64,000 nt of DNA. It comes from Hippophae tibetana. Its lineage: Eukaryota > Streptophyta > Magnoliopsida > Rosales > Elaeagnaceae. The notes beneath the pieces were generated by a model. That model was given only the letters and a program-made list of their open reading frames with translations, did no database searches and had not been told where the DNA came from. Below are positions 34,576 through 45,490 of the stretch, piece by piece; position 1 is the first letter of the stretch, and each line of letters opens with the position of its first letter. The position numbers were made by a program, and so were the translations under genes. The stretch lies in assembly GCA_037013495.1 (NCBI GenBank), contig CM072811.1, positions 19,825,659-19,889,658 of the forward strand, read 5' to 3'.

Positions 34576-35057
34576 TTGGTAACATAATTAGTATTAACCA
34601 AGAGTGCTCCCAGGAAAGAATGGTGGTGCAAACGGCTCCTTAAATACCATTCTCCTAGCTAGAGCAACGTTTCCAGGAAAGACTAGTGGCACAAAAGCTT
34701 CCAAGAACTAGTCTCCTAGACAGAACTCCCTTAGATTTTTACTTTTCATGTTATTTAGTTAATTAGGTATAAATTCAAGTAATGTTTTTTTTTACTATTC
34801 ATGAACGGTAATTTTATTTTACTATTCACGCTATATTATGTCTTATTAACTTAAAATTTTTTTACTTCAAATTTCAAATTTCTAAATTATTTTACGATTA
34901 AAAAAAAATTATTATTTATTTATTTATTTATTTTTTATTTTTTTATTTTTTTATTTCTTATGAATTTTGAAATTTGATTATTGTTAAAATATCACAATTA
35001 TTTACAGCACAAAAATGTTTTTAAAATTTTGATAAATAATTTAAAAACGCTATTCCT
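34416..35057 (-). other. Leader of copy B
   Basis: A/T-rich non-coding leader with the same two hairpins as copy A (about 34605-34730). A TTA microsatellite lies at about 34550-34575. Confidence 0.55.
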
Positions 35058-35075
35058 TCCCCGGCAACGGCGCCA
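35058..35075 (-). other. Primer binding site of copy B, tRNA-Asp
   Basis: The plus strand reads TCCCCGGCAACGGCGCCA, identical to the last 18 bases of plant tRNA-Asp including CCA. LTR B begins at 35082. Confidence 0.9.
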
Positions 35076-35081
35076 AAAACT

Positions 35082-37126
35082 TGATGGGCGAAAACCGGCA
35101 ACGCCGATTCTTGCCAATACTTTGGTTTTAATATTTATAAAACTCTCGCAAGTGCACGAATCATTTCGAAGAAAATGATAAGTATACTCCCAAGGTCGAT
35201 CTAAGGAAGGAATGTGTGTGGTTTTTAATTTATTATTCAAACTTTTAAAAACGAAATTAAATCCTAAACATCCTGTCACGATAGTTTGGTTTTTGTGTTC
35301 CTAATCTAATAAAATAAACATATATACAGATTAATTAAATATAATCTAATAACATAAAAATAAACATAGATACAAATTCAATAAATAATTATCTAAAAAT
35401 AAACATATATACAGATTCAATAAATATTCATGTAAATTTTTATCATTTATATTAGCGGAGTATTTATGGATGTAATAACTAAATTAATTATGCTTGCTCA
35501 TAACTAGGTTATTAAAGATATAAATTGATATTTTATTGATTCTCTCTTTTTTATATAAATACCACCTTTGGTGGGGTTAGATATTCTTTGTTAACTAAAC
35601 AAATCAATTAACACCTATAGGTGGGGTTGATAACTAATATGCTTAATTAAATTAATTCCTTTTTTCTAAGAGATTGAAAATGAACCATTTAAATGACACC
35701 TTTGGTGGGGTTAGATAATTTAAACATTATTCAAGGTGTCCAAATTAAACATAAGAATTTAATTATCCGAGTACTAACTTTCAAGTTTTAAAACCACTAT
35801 TGAAAACATGTTGTCAATACATTTTCACATAATAATTCTTATAAAAACTTTTGAAATAGAGTTTCACTCTAACTACTGGGCGATTGTACCAACAAATAAA
35901 AGAGCACTACTCTAAATTAGACCGGATAACTAAACCTTAAAATCTAATTTTCAGGTTTAAGTTTGTAATGAAAAATAATATATTTCTCTCTAACATTCTT
36001 AATATAAAATCTTGAATAAAAACAAAATCAATTCATTTTAGAGATTTTTATCTATTTAATATTTCGCAAGCATAACAACGTCATTATTACATCATATTTA
36101 CTAAACAGCCAGCATAGTTAAATTTAACCACAGACAAGTTGAATATAACATGTAAGAATAAAACATAAAAATAACTGTAAAGAAAATAAAATCCTTACAG
36201 AACTTCGACGCTATTCCCGTAGCTGGAAAACCTCTGAGCGGAATTTACACTTCCATATATTGAATCAAAAATCTAAATTATTACAAAAACATTACAAGTT
36301 CCTCTCAAAAAGAGAAGAACTCTAAACCTAAGAGAATTGAACTAAAAACTAAGAGAAAAACTAGGAAAAGCTTAGAAACTAAGAAAGAAACTAAGAGAAA
36401 CTAAAAACTAAGAAATGAGAGAAAGAAAGAAGAGAGAAGTGAGTTTTGAAGGTGTGATTTGAAGTGAAGGGAAGGGGGTATTTATAGGTGAGGATGCAGA
36501 GAAAAAATGAGTAAAAACAAATGTTAAAAAAATATTAAAAAATGTAAAAACGCGTATTGGAATTGTTGGTGTCATCAATGACGTCAGCATGACATCACAG
36601 GGGCTGCTGCACGTGAAAAATGGGGCGAAAACGCGTTGGGCGCGCGGATGGGCGGCTGCTTGGCGCTGCGCGCGCGCGCTGGGGCTGTCGCTGCGCGCAG
36701 CTCGGCGCGCGTGAACAGTGCCCGCGTGCGGATGGGCATATCAACGCGCGCGGGCGCGCGCGGCATGGGGCGCTGGGGCGCGCGCGGCTGGGCGTTGGGC
36801 TACGCGCGCGGCTGGGCTGCGGCGCGCGATTTCCGTCTATTTGACATTTTTGACCTTTTCGACCCATTTTGTCCAATTTTTCCATGTTTGTTGACCTTTT
36901 TCCACTTATTTATTGATATATTTGTGATGTATTGCTTCAAGTATTCCTCTTTGAGTCTTTAAATTGCGTTTTTAAGCCAAAATTCCTGAAAAACAATAAA
37001 AATACCCGTGATTCCGAAAAAGCCAAATTTATATAAATATATGATAAAACATATAAATATATATATTTTTAATCAATTAATGTACATAAAATCATGGTTA
37101 TTTTAGTGCTTTTTGAGCACTCATCA
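35082..37126 (-). repeat. LTR B
   Basis: A 2045-bp LTR in reverse. The U5 end is at 35082 (TGATGGGCG) and the U3 end at 37126 (GAGCACTCATCA). A TATA box lies in reverse at about 36479-36486. The GC-rich block (about 36600-36835) is the most GC-rich of the three and is dominated by GCGCGC. The TTAGTTTCT repeat region differs in unit number from LTR A. The U3 end hairpin AGTGCT..AGCACT is perfect here. Confidence 0.9.
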
Positions 37127-39537
37127 CCCACTAGAATAATCACTGGATGGAGAATGTGTATAGATTTTAGGAAACTAAATTTATATACGAAAAAGGATCA
37201 CTTTCCTCTTCCATTCATCGATCAAATGTTGGAAAGATTAGCTGGGCACGAATTTTACTGTTTTTTGGATGGATTGTCTACATATTATCAAGTACCCATA
37301 GCACCAGAAGATCAGGAAAAGACCACATTTACATGTCCTTTTGGGACATTTGCTTTTCACAGAATGCCATTTGGATTATGCAATGCCCCTGCCACTTTCG
37401 AGAGATGCATGATATCTATTTTCTCGGACATGGTGGAAAAATTCATTGAGATTTTCATGGACGATTTCTCTATCTTTGGGAACTCATTTGATGATTGCTT
37501 ACATAAATTGACTTTGGTTTTAGAAAGATGCATTGAATGCAATCTCACCTTTAGTTGGGAGAAAAGTCATTTTATGGTTCAACAAGGGATAGTTTTAGGA
37601 CATATAATTTCAAACAAGGGTATTGAAGTTGATAAGGAAAAAGTTGAATTGATATCCAAACTACCTCCCCCTACATCTGTGAAGGGGATAAGAAGCTTCT
37701 TAGGACATGCAGGATTTTACAGACGATTTATTAAAGATTTCTCTAAAATAAGTCGTCCCTTATGTAATTTGCTATCCAAAGATGCTTATTTTGATTTCAA
37801 CAATGACTGCCTTATTTCCTTTAATACCTTGAAAGATAAACTCACATCTACCCCTGTTATTATGGCACCAAACTGGTCTTTACCTTTTGAAATAATGTGT
37901 GACGCTTCTGATTATGCTATAGGAGCAGTCCTGGGACAAAGAGTGGATAAGCGTTTGTATGTCATCTACTATGCTAGCAAAACACTCAATGATGCCCAAA
38001 TGAATTATACCACCACTGAAAAGGAATTCTTGGCTATAGTGTTTTCTTTAGACAAATTTCGGTCTTATTTAGTAGGATCTAAAGTGATTGTGCATTCTGA
38101 TCATGCTGCTTTAAGATACCTATTAAGTAAACCAAATGCCAAACCAAGATTAATCATGTGGGTCTTACTCTTACAAGAATTTGATTTAGAAATCAAGGAT
38201 AAGAAAGGTAGTGAAAACTTAGTAGCTGACCATTTGTCTAGGTTGATTTCTGACTTCAATTCTCTTAAAGATGAGAGTAATGGAGATATAGTTGAAACCT
38301 TTCCTGATGAACAGTTATTTTTCATAGGTCCAAACCCATGGTATGCTGATATTATAAACTATCTCGCCACCGGTGTTTTGCGACCTAAAACTTCATATCA
38401 GGACAAGAAAAGGTTTTTTAAAACTATTAAGGACTATTTTGGGATGACCCTTATTTATACAAGATTGGTCAAGATCAAGTCATCCGGAGATGTGTACCTG
38501 AAGAAGAACATAAGAGCATTCTAACTTTTTGTCATGAACTCTATTGTGGGGGTCATTTTGGTGGTGAAAAGACAGCCCGTAAGGTATTACAGTCTGGATT
38601 CTTTTGGCCCACTCTTTTTAAAGATGCTCATATGTTTTGTGCACAATGTGATAGATGTCAAAGAACAGGAAACATAAGCAAAAGAGATGAAATTCCTTTG
38701 ACATCTAATTTAGTTGTTGAACTCTTTGATGTATGGGGGATTGACTTTATAGGTCCTTTTCCCCCATCTAATGGTTTTCAATATATTTTGGTTGCTGTGG
38801 ATTATGTATCCAAGTGGGTAGAAGCTATCCTCACCAAAACCAATGATGCTAATGTTGTTGTGAAATTCTTGAAAGATTTAATATTCAGTAGGTTCGGAAT
38901 GCCTAGAGCTATAATAAGTGATGAAGGTAGCAATTTTTGTAACAAACTCTTTGATGGAGTACTAAACAAGTACAATATCACACATAAAGTAGCTACTCCA
39001 TATCATTCTCAAACTTACGGTTTAGTGGAAGTAAGTAATAGGCAAATTAAGGGAATATTGGAACACACTGTGCGTTCTTCAAGGAAGGATTGGGCATTTT
39101 AAGTTAAATGATGCCTTATGTGCCACCTTCCAGTTGAACTTGAACACAAGGCTTACTGGGCAATTAAAGAGTTAAACATAGATTTAGATAAAGCAGGTGA
39201 AAAACGATTACTCCAGCTTCATGAGTTGGAAGAAATTAGGAATGAAGCCTATGAGAATGCCAAATTATACAAAGAGCGTACTAAGCGCTATCATGACAAG
39301 AGGCTAGTTCCTAAGACTCTTCACCCTGGAATGAAAGTTCTTTTATTTAACTCTTGTTTGAGATTGTTTCCAGAAAAGCTGAGATCAAGATGGGATGGAC
39401 CATTCAAAATAGTTCAGGTATTTGAACATGGAGTAGTAGAACTATTGGACTCTAAGACACAAAAAACGTTCAAAGTTAATGTCCATCGTGTCAAGCCTTA
39501 TTTAGAAGAACCAGACAACATTGCTGAATTCATTTGA
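37127..39537 (+). pseudogene. Athila-like pol, 3' part: RT end, RNase H, integrase
   Basis: The first 385 bases repeat the RT segment at 32522; FMDDFSIFG carries the catalytic aspartates at 37460-37465. The RT thumb ([20 protein letters not shown]), RNase H ([27 protein letters not shown] near 38094-38130) and a linker follow. A lost T near 38440 shifts the frame. Integrase then has an HHCC finger (CHELYCGGHF to CAQCDRC), catalytic Asp at 38743-38745 and 38920-38922, and Glu at 39028-39030, a normal D,D(35)E spacing. An added T near 39100 shifts the frame again. At about 39115 some 20 residues that family members carry before [15 protein letters not shown] are missing. The C-terminal region ends in ..DNIAEFI and TGA at 39535-39537, where gag1-C begins in reverse. 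The leading ATG at 37094 lies in the LTR and is not a start. Confidence 0.88.
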
Positions 39538-39545
39538 CTATCAAA

Positions 39546-40889
39546 TTAGTCTTTGCTTTGTTTTTGCAAATGTTCAACTAATTGTTCTACTTGAACTTCC
39601 ACCTTTTTGATAGAAGCTTCCACAGAGTCCAACCGTTGATTGGTTTTAGATTGGTTATCCCTACAAACTTGAATAAAAGAATTCAAGTTGTCCTCCAGGG
39701 TTGGTTTATTGGGAATGCTTCTTGGAATAGATGGGTGGAATTGTTGGCCTGGCTGGTTTGAGCTTTGAGTGAAAGGAGGGTTGTTTTGCCTCCAGGAGAA
39801 ATTTGGATGATTTCTCCACCCAGGATTATAGGTATTTGAATTGGGGTCAAACCTTGGTGTCTGTTGATATGATCCCAACACATTAACCTGTTCAGGTCCA
39901 GTTATTGTTTCTCCTTGATATGGACAGGCTTCAGTACCATGTCCCATGTTGCTATACAAACCATATTGTTCATTAGTGGTGTTGGTTTGTGTAGTGAGAA
40001 GGGCAACTTGCTTGGTCAGTTGAACAAGTTGTTGTTGAACTTCATTACTGGAATCGATTTCATGAACTCCAGCTTTTCTCACTCGTGAGCTTTTTTGTTG
40101 GGAATTAGCACCCAACATCTCAAAGAGGTTGTACGTCTCTGAGGTAGTCTTTTCTCCCATTGCTCCTCCTGCAGCATTGTCGACAATGAACTGACATTGT
40201 TGTGTAAGCCCATCGTAAAAGAATTGGTTCTGCAACTGCAGGGGAAAGCTGTGATGGGGACATTGAGTGAGAAACATTTTGAACCTATCCCAAGCTTCAT
40301 GAAATGGTTCTCCTTCCATCTGAGAGAAAGTAGCAATCTTTCCTCTCAACTCTGATGTTTTTTGGTGGGAATAGAATTTTCCCATGAATTTATTGTAAAT
40401 GTTCTCCCATGTCATCAGAGAACCTGGGGGAAGTGACATTAACCAAGCTTTGGCCTTATCTTTTAAGGTGTAGGGGAAACATCTCATTCTAAGTTGATCC
40501 TCGTTTAGAATACCGAGGGGGAATGTTTGGACCGTAGCATAGAAATCTCTCATGAAGGAAAGAGAATCTTCATTAGGTAGCCCATAAAAGGAAGGAAGCA
40601 TAGAAAAATGAATATTTTTTAGGTCATAATTCTGAGCAGCCTTACCCAACTGGATAGCGATAGTTGTCGTGCCAATCACCGGTCTTGCAAACTCCTTCAT
40701 AGTGGTTTCCCTAACATGTTGGTTTTCTTCCATTTCTTTCGGTTCTAGTAAAGGATTAAGACTTGGTTCTATGTTTGGCTCAAAAATAGGTTGATGTGTG
40801 GAATCCAATTTTGTTGACACTTGTTTAAATTAATGAATATTATTTACATATGGTGTAATGGGGTTTCCTAAGGATCTCCTACCACGCAT
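39546..40889 (-). pseudogene. gag1 of copy C, nearly intact
   Basis: The same gag as copies A and B. The family ATG is at 40889-40887, but an AAA-to-TAA change at about codon 19 interrupts it. From the next Met (40820) the frame is open for 424 residues to the TAA after ..HLQKQSKD. Copy C has Gln (CAA) where A and B have a TAG near the end, so here the reading reaches the second stop. The gag core motifs are as in copy B. Only 8 bases separate its TAA from the end of the oppositely oriented pol. Confidence 0.82.
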
Positions 40890-41789
40890 AGACTATTGTA
40901 AACGTAAATTTAAAACTCCTGTCAACAAAATAAAAAATTTAGAGACAATTTACATGGTATTTAATACAAAACACTAAACAAAACTAGTTAAACCCTAATT
41001 TTTTTTAAATAAAATAACATAATCAGTATTAACCAAGAGTGCTCCGAGGAAAGAATGGTGGTGCAACGGCTCCTTAAAAACCATTCTCCTAGCCAGAACA
41101 ACGTTCACAGGAAAGACTAGTGGCACAAAGGCTTCCAAGAACTAGTCTCCTAGATAAAACTCTCTTAGATTTTTACTTTTTATGCTATTAAGTTAATTAA
41201 GTTAAAATTAGGTATAAATTTAATTAAGTTAACAAAATATATGTTTATGTAATATAAGTTAATCAAAATCTAAGTTTAAAATTTTTTGTTTTTTTTTTAA
41301 TTTTTTTATTCAAGAACCGTGATTTTAATTTACTATTAACGCTATATTATTTATTTATTTTATCGTAAAAATTTAATTTTTTTTTACTATTCATGAACGG
41401 TAATTTTATTTTACTATTAACGCTAAAAAAAATTTTATTTTATTTTTTTATTATTTTTTTACTATTCATAAACAGTAATTTATTTTATTATTTACACTAT
41501 ATTATTTATTTATTTCTATCTTAAATTTTTTTAAAAGTTTTTAATTTTTTTTCGTTTTTTTTACTATTCATGAACCGTAATTTTATTTTACTTCAGATTT
41601 CAAATTTCTAAATTATTTTACTATTAAAAAAAGTTATTTTTTTATTTTTATTTATTTATTTATTTATTATTTTTTTATGAAATTTGAAATTTGATTATTA
41701 TTTTTATTAAAACAAAAAAAATCACAATTATTTACAGCACAAAAATGTTTTTTTTAAATATTAATAAATAATTTAAAAACGCTATTCTT
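40890..41789 (-). other. Leader of copy C
   Basis: A/T-rich, non-coding, with the family hairpins at about 41030-41160. ATTCATGAACGGTAAT-like phrases occur several times between 41310 and 41590, so this leader contains short internal duplications and is longer than that of copy B. Confidence 0.55.
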
Positions 41790-41807
41790 TCCCCGGCAAC
41801 GGCGCCA
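41790..41807 (-). other. Primer binding site of copy C, tRNA-Asp
   Basis: TCCCCGGCAACGGCGCCA on the plus strand, a perfect 18-base match to the tRNA-Asp 3' end. LTR C starts at 41814. Confidence 0.9.
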
Positions 41808-41813
41808 AAAACT

Positions 41814-43746
41814 TGATAAGCGAAAACCGAAATCGCCGATTCTTGCCAATACTTTGGTTTTAATATTTATAAAACTCTCGCAAGTGCACGAATCATTTCG
41901 AAGAAAATGATAAGTATACTCCCAAGGTCGATCTAAGGAAGGAATGTATGTGGTTTTTAATTTATTATTCAAACTTTTTAAAAACGAAATTAAATCCTAA
42001 ACATCCTGTAACGATAATTTGGTTTTTGTGTTTCTAATCTAATAACATAAAAATAAACATAGATACAGGTTCAATAAATATAATCTAATAACATAAAAAT
42101 AAACATAAATACAGATTCAATAAATATTTATGCAAATTTTATCATTTATAATATTGGAGTATTTATGGATATAATAACTAAATTAATTATGCTTGCTCAT
42201 ATTATCTAGGTTATTAAAGATATAAATTGATATTTTATTGATTCTCTTTTTTTTATATAAATACCACCTTTGGTGGGGTTAGATATTCTTTGTTAACTAA
42301 ACAAATCAATTAACACCTATAGGTGGGGTTGATAACTAATTTGGTTAATTAAATTAATTCTTTTTTTCTAAGAGATTGAAAATGAACCATTTAAATGCCA
42401 CCTTTGGTGGGGTTAGACAGTTTAAACTTTATTCAAGGTGTCCAAATTAAACATAAGAATTTAATTATCCGAGTACTAACTTTCAAGTTTTAAAACCACT
42501 ACTGAAAACATGTTGTCAATACATTTTCACATAATAATTCTTATAAAAACTTTTGAAATAGAGCTTCACTCTAACTACCGGGCGATTGTACCAACAAATA
42601 AAAGAGCACTACTCTAAATTAGACCGGATAACTAAACCTTAAAATCTAATTTTCAGATTTAAGTTTGTAATGAAAAATAATATATTTCTCTCTAACATTC
42701 TTAATATAAAATCTTGAATAAAAATAAAATCAATTCATTTTAGAAATTTTCACCTATTTAATATTTCGCAAACATAACAACATTATTATTATATCATATT
42801 TATAAACAGCCAGCAGAGTTAAATTTAATCACAGACAAATTAAATATAACATGTAAGAATAAAGCATAAAAAATAACTGTAAAGAAAATAAAATCCTTAT
42901 AGAACTTCGACGCTATTCCCGTTGCTGGAAAACCTCCAAGCGGAATTTGCACTCCCATTTATTGAATCAAAAAGCTAATAAATTACAAAAACATTACAAG
43001 TTCCTCTCAAAAAGAGAAGAACTCTAAAACTAAGAGAATTTAACTAAAAACTAAGAAAGAAACTAAGAAAAGCTTAAAAACTAAGAAATGAGAGAAATAA
43101 AGAGAAGAGAAGAATGGTTTTGAGGTGTGTTTAGAAGTGAAGAGAAGAGGGGTATTTATAGGTGAGGATGGAGAGAAAAAGTAGAGGAAAAAATGTAAAA
43201 ACGTGGATTAGTGATTGCTGACATCATTTGATGACATCAGCATGACGTGGGGCGGTTGCACGTGAAAAATGGGGCGAAACGGGCATGGGCGTGCGCGGAG
43301 AGCAGCTGGGGCACGCAGGGCGCGCGCGGGGGCAGCACCAGGGTGCGCAAACAAGCATCAGCGCATAGGGGCGCGCGCGGAAGGACAACATGGCGCGCGC
43401 GGGCGCGCGCGAGGGCATGGGTTGGACTGGGCGTGCGGCTGGGCAGCTGGGCGGAGCAGCGGCGCGATTTTCTCCTTTTTGACCCATTTTGTCCAATTTT
43501 TCCATATTTGTTGACCTTTCCCCATTTATTTATTAATATATTTGTGATGTATTGCTTCCAGTATTCCTCTTTGAGTCTTTAAGTTACGTTTTTAAGCCAA
43601 AATACTTGAAAAACAATAAAAATACCCGTGATTCCGAAAAAGACAAATTTATATAAATATATGATAAAACATATAAATATATATATTTTTAATTAATTAA
43701 TGTGCTTAAAATTATGGTAATTTTAGTGCTTTTTGAGCACTCATCA
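41814..43746 (-). repeat. LTR C
   Basis: A 1933-bp LTR in reverse, forming the right end of the composite block. The U5 end is TGATAAGCG (41814) and the U3 end GAGCACTCATCA (43746), followed by CATGT. The TATA box is in reverse at 43153-43160. Only one unit of the 30-bp repeat seen three times in LTR A is present (about 43045-43090). The GC-rich block is at about 43250-43480. Its inverted orientation relative to LTR A is plain from the TATA box, primer site and gag direction. Confidence 0.9.
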
Positions 43747-44265
43747 CATGTCATATCATTAAGTCGGTGATAATCCAATTCCATGAAAATAGAGTTCAAT
43801 TTATTATAATATTTGGCAAGAGATTGACCATCTTGATGGAGTTAAAAGGATCTCTTCGTCAACTCATATAAACATCGAGGTAGTTTTTTCTCACTGCTTC
43901 CCACATCCTTTTTGTAGTTTTAGGCTGAATAAAGTGAGACATTAACTTATTTGTCATAGAGTTGATAAGTTAGGTTTTTACTGGGGCATCTTCATCTTCC
44001 CATTTATCATAAGTGGGATTATCCATTTTTGAGGAAAAAATTCTTCTACTAATGTAACATTTTTTTCACTGCGAGTAATATGCATCTCCAAAATTTTAAA
44101 CCAAATACGATAATTAGTTCCATCCAATGGAATATTAATTGAAGAGGAACTATCATGTATGGTCGTAGTAAAGATAAATGTATTGCCAAATTTAGCCTCG
44201 GTTACCAAGAAAGAACTAGTGTGCTCTTTCGGCATGATGGGAGGTGTTTTTTTTCTTTAAAGTAG
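43747..44265 (-). pseudogene. copia gag fragment, proximal part
   Basis: On the minus strand the frame starting near 44235 reads INIPLDGTNYRIWFKILEMH, the N-terminal copia gag block. Frame changes follow through the UBN2-type region (LINSMTNKLMSHF about 43930-43960), up to DYHRLNDMTC at the insertion point. The frame resumes at 25376. It is old and broken by several stops. Confidence 0.75.
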
Positions 44266-44289
44266 TAGATTTTTATCTTTCTTACTGGA

Positions 44290-45490
44290 TCTATAAGGTA
44301 TCCAATGTTAGTGTAAATTCTATAAGCTTTAACTTGTCCTACTGCTAATTGTTGCATAAGTGAAGTATGGGTTTTCAATTTCTGCTTAATATTTGTATAA
44401 ATTTCCATTTCATTAACTTTGGTGGTGGATCAGATCTAGTGCCAAACTATTGAGCATTCGTAGCTAAGAATAGGCATGAGGATGGGTGGGACGGTTATGC
44501 TAATAACCATAACCATCATGTACCAATTTTGGGTATATTCGGGTAATAGCCGTTGGTTATTAACGAGTAGTAGTTTTTTCATGATTTAACCATATTTCTT
44601 ATTTTTTGACATTTATTCAAAAATATATTTAATTTACTCTATTAAGTTATTTAAAATATTGACATTAATTTTTATGTCTTAACTATTGACACATATTTCT
44701 AAGAAAAATAATAAATATAAAAGTATAATAAATAAAATTCAATCTAATTATTTCATTTATTATGTTTTGTTATTATTAAAAGTATATTTTTATGTAATTA
44801 TATGTATATAAAAAAATAATATTAGTATATGTTCGGTTTTGTTTAATCACAGTTTTGGTATTGCAATAACCATTCTCGTTCCATGCCTTATTAGTTACAA
44901 TTATTTTTAGAAAAAATCATCGGATTCTAAATAACCATAACTTCAATTATCCATAGTTAAAATTCTGGTCTCTATTTGCAGTATTGGTTGCAATCACATT
45001 TCTTGCATTCTCATAAGTTTTATCAAGCAACGGTCCATAACTTACTACATCAATCATGCATCTATTCATAGGCATCAATCCATCATAGAAGTATTAGAGT
45101 AAGAATGGCTCATTTATTTGATGATAAAGGTAAATAGCATAAAGTTTCTTGAAATGTTCCCAATGCTCATATAAATTTTCTCTGTTATACAACTAGATAT
45201 GGAAAATCTTGTTACGAATGAGAATAGCTTGAGAAGTTGGAAAATATTTCTCCAAGAAGAATTGTTGCATCTAATTCCAATTATTAATGATCTCGAATGG
45301 AAAATAATAATATCGCTCTTTGGTGATGTTCGTTAAAAAGAATAAGAGTGTCTTGAACTTTACTCGTTTCTCAGTAGTACCACTTGGTTTCATGTTGGAA
45401 CAAACCATATGAAATTCCTTCACATGTTTGATCATATTTGTAAGGTTTATGAGTATTGACGATATTCGTGAAGAAAACATTTTAGGCACA
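44290..45490 (-). pseudogene. Ty3 gag remnant (Athila-like), split by a MITE
   Basis: The minus strand reads VKEFHMVCSNMKPSGTTEK (about 45410), then the WNQMQQFFLEKYFP block, YEHWEHFKKLY and a YFYDGLMPM block (about 45090). After an interruption it continues at 44450 with FGTRSDPPPK and LAVGQVKAYRI (about 44320-44350). These are the successive parts of a plant Ty3 gag, distinct from gag1 and gag2. Stops are frequent. The copia gag fragment starts directly after it. Confidence 0.7.
44471..44890. mobile_element. Possible hAT-like MITE inside the Ty3 gag remnant
   Basis: The left end TAGGCATGAGGATGGGT and the reverse complement of the right end TAAGGCATGGAACGAGAATGG share GGCATG and similar flanks. 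The element falls where the gag reading is lost. The inside is A/T-rich with paired GGTTATT/AATAACC motifs near the ends. No exact 8-bp duplication is found, and the true right edge may lie further out, up to about 44985. Confidence 0.35.

Larger units (their letters stand above)
32907..37126 (-). mobile_element. Copy B: nested, 3'-truncated family member
   Basis: Read on the minus strand: LTR B (37126 to 35082), a perfect tRNA-Asp primer site, leader, gag1-B and the gag1 tail. It stops at 32907 without a polypurine tract or 3' LTR. Its U3 end abuts CCCAC of pol at 37127-37131, and the unbroken pol on the left also contains CCCAC at 32522-32526. The right edge therefore looks like an integration site, while the left edge is an abnormal junction within the tail. 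Confidence 0.75.
25377..43746. mobile_element. 18.4-kb composite Athila-like block with inverted terminal LTRs
   Basis: The left end is the U3 start of a plus-strand LTR (TGATGAGTGCTC). The right end is the same U3 start in reverse (GAGCACTCATCA). Both are flanked by CATGT (25372-25376 and 43747-43751). The flanks together form one copia gag frame, so the block entered as a unit or its ends were preserved very exactly. Order from left: LTR A, primer site, gag1-A, spacer, gag2-pol (29850-32906), nested minus-strand copy B (32907-37126, gag1 and LTR), rest of pol (37127-39537), then gag1-C and LTR C on the minus strand. The Athila-like call rests on the tRNA-Asp primer site, the protease motif DLGAS, the RT motif FMDDF and the LTR length. 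A normal element would have two LTRs in the same direction. Confidence 0.8.

Noticed and set aside
34538..34576. TTTA/TTA repeats taken as a possible CRISPR-like or satellite array
   Set aside because: Simple microsatellite in a retrotransposon leader; no spacer structure.
25377..43746. Reading the block as two independent insertions with a deletion between them
   Set aside because: The identical CATGT on both outer ends and the continuous copia gag frame across them would be a coincidence under that model.
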